From assembly GCA_964622715.1 (NCBI GenBank), contig CAZURR010000079.1:1-10384 (forward strand): a DNA stretch of 10,384 bases, in the 5' to 3' direction. The notes beneath the pieces were generated by a model. It was not told where the DNA came from and made no database searches. It saw nothing but the letters and a program-made list of their open reading frames with translations. The DNA comes from Hyphomicrobium_A sp964622715 (lineage in GTDB: Bacteria > Pseudomonadota > Alphaproteobacteria > Rhizobiales > Hyphomicrobiaceae). Made by a program: the position numbers and the translations under genes. This document shows, in pieces, positions 6,892 to 10,384 of this stretch (its first letter is position 1; each line of letters starts with the position of its first letter).

Positions 6892-7488
6892 TCACACGAT
6901 CCACAACACGATGACGAGCAAGATTATTCCCACGCCTACAAGCGGGTTCGTCAGGTTGGCCAATGTTCCAGCCGCAAGCGCGGAGTAGGACAAGCCGCCG
7001 CGCTCGATCGTCATCAAAGCGCGGGCCCGCGTGTCGATCTCGTCCATAATCGCTTGCGCGTGTGCCAGGCTGCACACGCTGGTGAATTTCTCGGTGACCA
7101 AGATATAGCGTGTGCCCTTGAGGGTCTCATCAAGGTTGAAATCGGCATCGCATGGGACATTCGCGAATTGGCGCGCCGTGGCCGCCGAGGGAATCGGTGT
7201 GTGGTGCACGATGACGAAGGCCTGATAAAGATCGCCAAATGAGGGGCGGTCCGTGCGTGCGATGTCAGCGGCAATCCGATCGCAGCCACCGCTCCACAGA
7301 TGGGACTCAGGATCGTCCTCGCACGTCATGCGAACCGCATAGCCGTAGGGCAGATCGGCCCGGCCCTGTTTGTCGCTGATCTCGATCGCAATGTATAAGC
7401 CTGCGCCTGCAAGGCAGGCGCCCGCGATGATGCGCCAGTGACGCCTGATAAAGGCCACCACGCTGCTCAAGCCAAAGTCTCTACGCAT
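6892..7488 (-). CDS. Two-helix membrane protein with a cysteine-bearing loop, function unknown
   Basis: I do not recognise the family of this 198-residue protein. The N-terminus is basic (RR at 2-3, RRHWR at 15-19) and leads into helix 1 (about 20-36). A soluble stretch of about 130 residues follows, then a second hydrophobic segment (about 178-197) that ends the protein at WIV. By the positive-inside rule the central loop is periplasmic. Its four cysteines (56, 69, 113, 139) could form two disulfides. The short periplasm-facing loop and the C-terminus in or near the cytoplasm suggest an anchored sensor or accessory protein; that is inference only. The ATG at 7486-7488 has no clear ribosome site. 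A small upstream frame ends inside it (8-nt overlap), so translational coupling is possible. Base composition and codon use match the other resident genes. Confidence 0.7.
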   Translation of the reverse strand: MRRDFGLSSVVAFIRRHWRIIAGACLAGAGLYIAIEISDKQGRADLPYGYAVRMTCEDDPESHLWSGGCDRIAADIARTDRPSFGDLYQAFVIVHHTPIPSAATARQFANVPCDADFNLDETLKGTRYILVTEKFTSVCSLAHAQAIMDEIDTRARALMTIERGGLSYSALAAGTLANLTNPLVGVGIILLVIVLWIV

Positions 7489-7654
7489 CAGCGCACGTTC
7501 TCACCGCGGCCTGGCATGGGCAAGGTTCTCCGCCGATGCTGCCTGGTGCCACGGTGAACGCAGGGCCGCAAGCAGCTGCGCAAGACGGGAAAGCCGTGGC
7601 CACTAAGGCGTATTCGCACCAATGGCCATCGCGATCATAGCCAGTCCGCGGCAC
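7481..7654 (-). CDS. Possible small cysteine-rich protein upstream of the membrane protein
   Basis: On the minus strand a consensus TATAAT (7662-7667) is followed after 7 nt by GTG (7654-7652). This opens 57 codons ending at TAG 7483-7481, which overlaps the ATG of the next gene by 8 nt. The peptide begins MPRTGYDRDGHW and has six cysteines (13, 25, 29, 45, 47, 54). The promoter position would make the message leaderless. The frame continues open upstream as an antisense shadow of the SnoaL-like gene, so its openness alone proves little. No homologue comes to mind. The stretch may instead be only the 5' leader of the downstream gene. Confidence 0.25.
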   Translation of the reverse strand: MPRTGYDRDGHWCEYALVATAFPSCAAACGPAFTVAPGSIGGEPCPCQAAVRTCADA

Positions 7655-7661
7655 AACCTCT

Positions 7662-7690
7662 ATTATACCTGGCACGCAAAAATCGCCTAA
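7662..7690 (-). promoter_or_regulatory. Candidate minus-strand promoter with perfect -10
   Basis: Read on the minus strand: TTAGGC (7690-7685), a 17-nt spacer, then TATAAT (7667-7662). The -10 is perfect and the -35 is weak. It would serve the 6892-7488 gene, either with a leader of about 165 nt or through the small frame that starts at 7654. Confidence 0.4.
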
Positions 7691-7693
7691 TAC

Positions 7694-7700
7694 GGGAGGG
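7694..7700 (+). promoter_or_regulatory. Strong Shine-Dalgarno preceding a non-standard start
   Basis: GGGAGGG lies 2 bases before ATT 7703. The spacing is short, so the site supports translation beginning near 7703 without fixing the codon. Confidence 0.4.
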
Positions 7701-7702
7701 AC

Positions 7703-8134
7703 ATTCACGTCCGCGCACTCGGTCGCAATGCGCTCGAAGCGCTCTATGCGTCTTGGGTCGCGAAGGATCTCGATGCTGTCCTTTCCTGCTTCTCCGACGA
7801 CGTGGCCGTCATGATTCATGTCCCGAGCGACGTCGTGCCGTGGGGAGGCGAGACGCGCGGCAAGACTGATGTGGAGCTCTGCCTGTGCGAGCTTTTGCGC
7901 GAATTCGAATTTCTCGTTTACCGCCCCGTGCTCATCAGCGATGTCGGCAACACCTGCCACGCGCAAGTGCGCTACCATTTCCGCCACATTAGGACGGGGC
8001 ATGAGATCGAGGGGACCCTGCGCCACATCTGGGAGGCAGACGGGGACAAAATCGTGCGCCTGGACGAGTTCCACGACATCGAACGCCTGTGCGCATTCTT
8101 CGCGCTACTAACGACGGCCGACGCCAAGCCATGA
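7703..8134 (+). CDS. SnoaL/NTF2-like fold protein with unclear start
   Basis: The fold resembles NTF2-like proteins: an N-terminal helix with ALEALYASWVAKDLDAVLSC, then a D-D-V-A strand, a G-K-T-D helix and a curved sheet containing H-A-Q-V-R-Y and E-G-T-L-R-H-I-W. Such proteins are small enzymes or ligand-binding subunits; the substrate is not visible. The only standard start in frame is GTG 7802, which would delete the first helix and strand and give 110 residues. The helix-coding sequence is open and well formed back to TAA 7688-7690. GGGAGGG (7694-7700) is a strong ribosome site, and the only start-like codon after it is ATT 7703, giving 143 residues, normal for the family. The ATT start is my preferred reading. 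A lost ATG or a frame error is the alternative. It converges on the next gene. Confidence 0.6.
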   Translation: MHVRALGRNALEALYASWVAKDLDAVLSCFSDDVAVMIHVPSDVVPWGGETRGKTDVELCLCELLREFEFLVYRPVLISDVGNTCHAQVRYHFRHIRTGHEIEGTLRHIWEADGDKIVRLDEFHDIERLCAFFALLTTADAKP

Positions 8135-8162
8135 CAGGCAGATCGGCCGGGAAAGCCAGGCG

Positions 8163-8579
8163 TTATAACTCGCGCCGCGGGTGCAAGTAGAAGGTGATCA
8201 TCAACATCGACATGAGAATGCAAGAGAAGATCCCGGCCATGGTTCCGAGCCAGATCCCCGAATATGCGCCCATATAGATAGAGTCATAGTCATCGATGAC
8301 CTCGTGCGCAGATAGGCTGCCGGCCAGCGATGCGATCACCGCAAACGTGAGGACCACGCCGGGGATTTTGAACGTGTCGGGCCCTGCGCCGGAGACGCCG
8401 TGGATCAACGCATTGCGTATGATTCCGGCGACCGCAGTCGCGGCAAAACCGGCGATGATCGCCAGTAAGGCCTTATCAGCGACCACTCCTTCTAACAGAC
8501 CACCTGCCGCGGCGCCCACGGCCGCGCCAATGAGGATCACGATGATTAGGCTTGCCGACGTCGCACCTTGTGGAAACAT
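8163..8579 (-). CDS. Four-helix integral membrane protein, function unknown
   Basis: The 138-residue protein has four hydrophobic segments at about 9-31, 36-55, 72-90 and 104-131. The first two are small-residue rich (GAAVGAAAGG, AGFAATAVAG), which allows tight helix packing. A short acidic loop (HEVIDDYDS, 92-100) lies between helices 3 and 4, and the tail is basic (HPRREL). I do not recognise a named family. An ATG seven codons upstream (8600) is also in frame, but GGAGGTGG lies just before ATG 8579 at good spacing and would fall inside the coding region of the longer form, so 8579 is preferred. The gene converges with the SnoaL-like gene (28 bp between the stops) and diverges from the 8906 gene. 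Confidence 0.7.
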   Translation of the reverse strand: MFPQGATSASLIIVILIGAAVGAAAGGLLEGVVADKALLAIIAGFAATAVAGIIRNALIHGVSGAGPDTFKIPGVVLTFAVIASLAGSLSAHEVIDDYDSIYMGAYSGIWLGTMAGIFSCILMSMLMITFYLHPRREL

Positions 8580-8905
8580 TCCCCACCTCCCTCTATTCAT
8601 TGCTGTCTTGCACGCGTCTAGCGCCAGTCATTCTTAGTACTGAGTTCCGGGGGGCAAGCCCATTGCGGGGGTTTTCCCCCTGCTCGATGGAGGTTTCTGC
8701 GCTATTGCAAAGGGTTGACGAGCGGTTCCTCGTCTCGTGCCAGAACTCAGGCGAGACCACCGCACCTTCTCGGCGCGAGATTTCGTGCGCACTTCATCGC
8801 CTCGGATGCACAACGACCAGGTTTGTTGGGACTCTCAATGGACGCATGTTCGAAGCCATGAAATTCTGTACAAGGAATGCTTCAACGATCCTTGGGAGGC
8901 CAACG
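8580..8905. other. Divergent intergenic region with a G5-T4-C5 hairpin
   Basis: About 325 bp lie between two divergent small membrane-protein genes. GGGGG-TTTT-CCCCC (8667-8680) is a perfect 5-bp stem, and a C/G-rich dyad (GTCTCG...CGAGAC) lies near 8733-8758. A frame on the plus strand stays open from about 8552 through the region, but only its last 80 codons look like protein. I found no convincing -35/-10 pair and no RNA gene. Confidence 0.4.
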
Positions 8906-9148
8906 ATGGAACCGTTTTTTGGCATTCTGATTGGATTGATCGTCGCGATCATCGCGATCCTGATTTTCAGCTTCATCTTCATGTGGATTTGGAACCTGGT
9001 GGTTCCGGATGTCTTCGGCCTCAAGCAGGTCACGCTATGGCACGCGCTTGGGATCTTGATCCTCGCCTCAATCCTGTTTGGCGGACACCGTGTCGTGAAC
9101 GTATACCACCCGGCTCTGCACGACACTGAAGCACCTATGCCGCTTTAG
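8906..9148 (+). CDS. Small two-helix membrane protein
   Basis: The 80-residue protein has hydrophobic segments at about 5-29 and 46-60, joined by WNLVVPDVFGLKQVTLWHA. This linker and the following LGILILASILFGG belong to a common type of short bacterial membrane protein, in which a P-x2-FGL-x-x-[IV]-T-[FL]-W-x-ALG pattern sits between two helices. The function of the type is not established; it often sits near envelope-stress genes, which is not evident here. GGGAGG (8894-8899) lies 6 nt before ATG 8906, so I chose this start although the frame is open for another 118 codons upstream. The tail (61-80) is short and polar and contains two histidines. Confidence 0.75.
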   Translation: MEPFFGILIGLIVAIIAILIFSFIFMWIWNLVVPDVFGLKQVTLWHALGILILASILFGGHRVVNVYHPALHDTEAPMPL

Positions 9149-9295
9149 CACCGTATCGTTTCTTAGATTACTGCCCGGTGTGGCAAATGCAGGGTCCGTT
9201 CAGCCAACGCGCTCAGCGCCCCGGCCGGGCCTTGTGTTGACGTGGGTGCAAGCAATAGTGCGTGAGGAAAGGTGGCACGTGGCGTGTGGCCTATC

Positions 9296-9799
9296 TCAGC
9301 ACTTGCGCAATTCTGCAGACAGCTCGCGGAAATAGACGGAGCGTTCTGGTGACACCTTAACTATCTGCTCGCAGCTCGAACCCGCGACCGCCATTCTGGC
9401 CGCGAAGAAGCGCCCGCCGAGCATGACGTCAAAGCCGTCGTTGGTCACGATGCCGCTCACCGTACCGTCGAGCGAATTGATCTTGTCCTCCCAGCGGCCG
9501 GTGACCTTCGAACCCTCGACCCACAACAGCGTGGCCGCATCTAACCGGGTCACGCGGCCCTTGCAGCGCAGGTTCTGCTTCATGCCGGCACCATCCTTGG
9601 TAAGCCGGTAGGTGACGATGCAATTGAAGCTTTCATCTGGCCCGGAGTTAAGCGTCATGATGCCCTCACCGGTCCAGCGACCGGCAAGACGCCAAAGCGG
9701 GTCAGCGTCCGGCATCGCGGCAATGTTGCCTGTGCTGGCGGCCATCAATACAGCACCGCCACACATAAACACTTTGAGAAAACGAGAGGTACGAAGCAC
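9296..9799 (-). CDS. Exported beta-rich (lipocalin-like) protein, function unknown
   Basis: The 167-residue protein has a basic N-terminus (RTSRFLK), a hydrophobic core (about 9-22) and a likely cleavage site near IAA (26-28), so it is exported. The mature part opens with LAGRWTGEGIMTL and continues with alternating strands (CIVTYRL, KQNLRCK, LLWVEGSKVTGRWED, GTVSGIVTNDGFDVML). This layout resembles a lipocalin-like barrel seen in many Rhizobiales exported proteins of unknown role. Four cysteines (60, 79, 143, 167) could form two disulfides, one joining the C-terminal residue. GTG 9799 is preferred because GGAGG (9805-9809) lies 5 nt before it. GTG 9811, four codons earlier, is in frame but has no site of its own. 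The gene stands alone, divergent from the mutase gene. Confidence 0.72.
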   Translation of the reverse strand: MLRTSRFLKVFMCGGAVLMAASTGNIAAMPDADPLWRLAGRWTGEGIMTLNSGPDESFNCIVTYRLTKDGAGMKQNLRCKGRVTRLDAATLLWVEGSKVTGRWEDKINSLDGTVSGIVTNDGFDVMLGGRFFAARMAVAGSSCEQIVKVSPERSVYFRELSAELRKC

Positions 9800-10134
9800 A
9801 ATGTCCTCCACTCCAGCAACTGGTATGCTTAAGCAAGCGCTGGTGCGTTACTCAACAATGCACGGTCGGGATTAATGAACTGTTTACTTTCGCGCTACGC
9901 GGAAGAAAAAGCCCGACGTGCATCGTCCCGGTGCCATACACCCCCTCGTGAGTTGCGTATTCTGCTGCGCGATCTGGTCAGCTTCTTGTCCGCAGGCAAA
10001 AAAGATGGCACGCAAAGTTGTATAGCTTGTCGAAGCGACGCCACGTCCAGGCGACCGGGCAGACTTGGTTCTGCTATGATTTGATAGAAGGCGGGCGCGG
10101 CAGTTGCCAGCGCGTCGGAGCGGAAGGCTGAGGA
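9800..10134. other. Intergenic region upstream of the mutase gene
   Basis: About 335 bp between divergent genes. Apart from the candidate promoter at 10072-10080 I see no gene or RNA. A 69-codon frame from ATG 9875 and a longer minus-strand frame lack ribosome sites and look like chance. Confidence 0.4.
10072..10080 (+). promoter_or_regulatory. Extended -10 promoter candidate for the mutase gene
   Basis: TGC-TATGAT fits an extended -10 box (TGN directly before a 5/6 match to TATAAT). No good -35 is present at 17 nt. Transcription would start near 10087, giving a leader of about 48 nt that holds GGAAGG (10122-10127). Confidence 0.35.
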
Positions 10135-10384
10135 ATGACCGGTATTCCCGATTTCACGAAGATTGCACTCCAAGACGCGGCGCCGGCACAACCGGCCGCG
10201 CCGGGAGAAGGCGTCGCATGGGAAGCGCCGGAAGGCATCGCCATCAAGCCGGTGTACACGGGCGCTGATACCGCCGATCTGGACTTTCTGGATACTTGGC
10301 CCGGCATCGCGCCCTATCTGCGCGGCCCCTACCCGGCGATGTACGCGCTGCAGCCTTGGACAATCCGCCAATACGCTGGCTTCT
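10135..10384 (+). CDS. scpA: Methylmalonyl-CoA mutase large subunit, 5' part only
   Basis: The first 83 codons are present and the gene runs off the right edge. The enzyme uses adenosylcobalamin to interconvert (R)-methylmalonyl-CoA and succinyl-CoA, which links propionyl-CoA or ethylmalonyl-CoA metabolism to the citric acid cycle. Recognition rests on a nearly invariant N-terminal block: EGI-x-IKP-x-YT, then TWPGIAPYLRGPYPAMY (about residues 57-73), then QPWTIRQYAGF ending at residue 83. In the family this block leads into the substrate-binding barrel; the barrel and the B12 domain lie outside the window. GGAAGG (10122-10127) is 7 nt before ATG 10135. The leading Ala/Pro-rich stretch (14-24) is a typical variable extension. 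The gene name varies between species (scpA, mcmA, bhbA). Confidence 0.93.
   Translation, partial: MTGIPDFTKIALQDAAPAQPAAPGEGVAWEAPEGIAIKPVYTGADTADLDFLDTWPGIAPYLRGPYPAMYALQPWTIRQYAGF

Noticed and set aside
7655..8074. Minus-strand open frame opposite the SnoaL-like gene
   Set aside because: The sense strand encodes a recognisable fold over this stretch. Only the part downstream of GTG 7654 is kept as a weak candidate.
8667..8680. GGGGG-TTTT-CCCCC as an intrinsic terminator
   Set aside because: The stem is only 5 bp, has no T-tract after it, and lies between divergent genes where no terminator is expected.
8552..8905. N-terminal 118 codons of the long frame ending at 9148
   Set aside because: Composition is not protein-like, part of it overlaps the start of the divergent gene, and a strong ribosome site plus ATG at 8906 begins the hydrophobic conserved part.
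9875..10084. 69-codon plus-strand frame upstream of the mutase gene
   Set aside because: No ribosome site, no recognisable feature, Arg/Ser-rich composition, and it lies in a divergent intergenic region.
9895..10371. 158-residue minus-strand frame
   Set aside because: Half of it is antisense to the conserved mutase N-terminus, and it has no start signal.

Overview
The window reads as GC-rich alphaproteobacterial chromosome, most likely order Hyphomicrobiales (Rhizobiales). The evidence is a UvrB with the long N- and C-terminal tails seen in that group, a probable methylmalonyl-CoA mutase gene, and small exported proteins that resemble Rhizobiales families. No rRNA, tRNA, CRISPR array, transposase or phage gene was seen. 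The genus cannot be settled from the sequence alone.

Layout, left to right. (1) 195-1376 encodes a membrane-anchored SGNH/GDSL-type hydrolase. It is visibly more AT-rich than the rest and may be acquired. (2) 1505-2814 holds a metabolite:H+ symporter of the major facilitator superfamily that looks dead twice over. Its ATG is followed by a frameshift at a C6 run, and an in-frame TAA interrupts a conserved spot, yet 55 further codons stay open. (3) 2866-5865 is uvrB, the DNA-repair helicase subunit, 999 residues long. (4) 5975-6442 is an exported FKBP-type prolyl isomerase with a strong hairpin after it. (5) 6443-6891 is mostly non-coding and carries the C-terminal scrap of a GIY-YIG nuclease next to a palindromic element. 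(6) 6892-9799 is a run of small, poorly known genes in mixed orientation: a two-helix membrane protein with four cysteines in its loop, a SnoaL/NTF2-like protein whose real start is puzzling, a four-helix membrane protein, an 80-residue membrane protein, and an exported beta-rich protein. (7) From 10135 the start of the methylmalonyl-CoA mutase large subunit runs off the right edge.

The most informative regulatory observation is a matched pair of promoters. TTGAGC-17 nt-CATANT-6 nt-ATG occurs before the symporter (1470-1507) and before uvrB (2831-2868). The geometry places the transcription start on or next to the ATG, so both genes are predicted to give leaderless mRNAs. It also fixes the symporter start at 1505 and so exposes the frameshift.

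The genes do not form one pathway. uvrB and the mutase are core genes, and the small genes between them look like lineage-specific envelope and accessory genes. I see no clear multi-gene defence or biosynthetic system. The better leads are the leaderless promoter pair, the repeated motif in the UvrB tail, the doubly broken symporter, and a possible small cysteine-rich protein coupled to the 6892-7488 gene.
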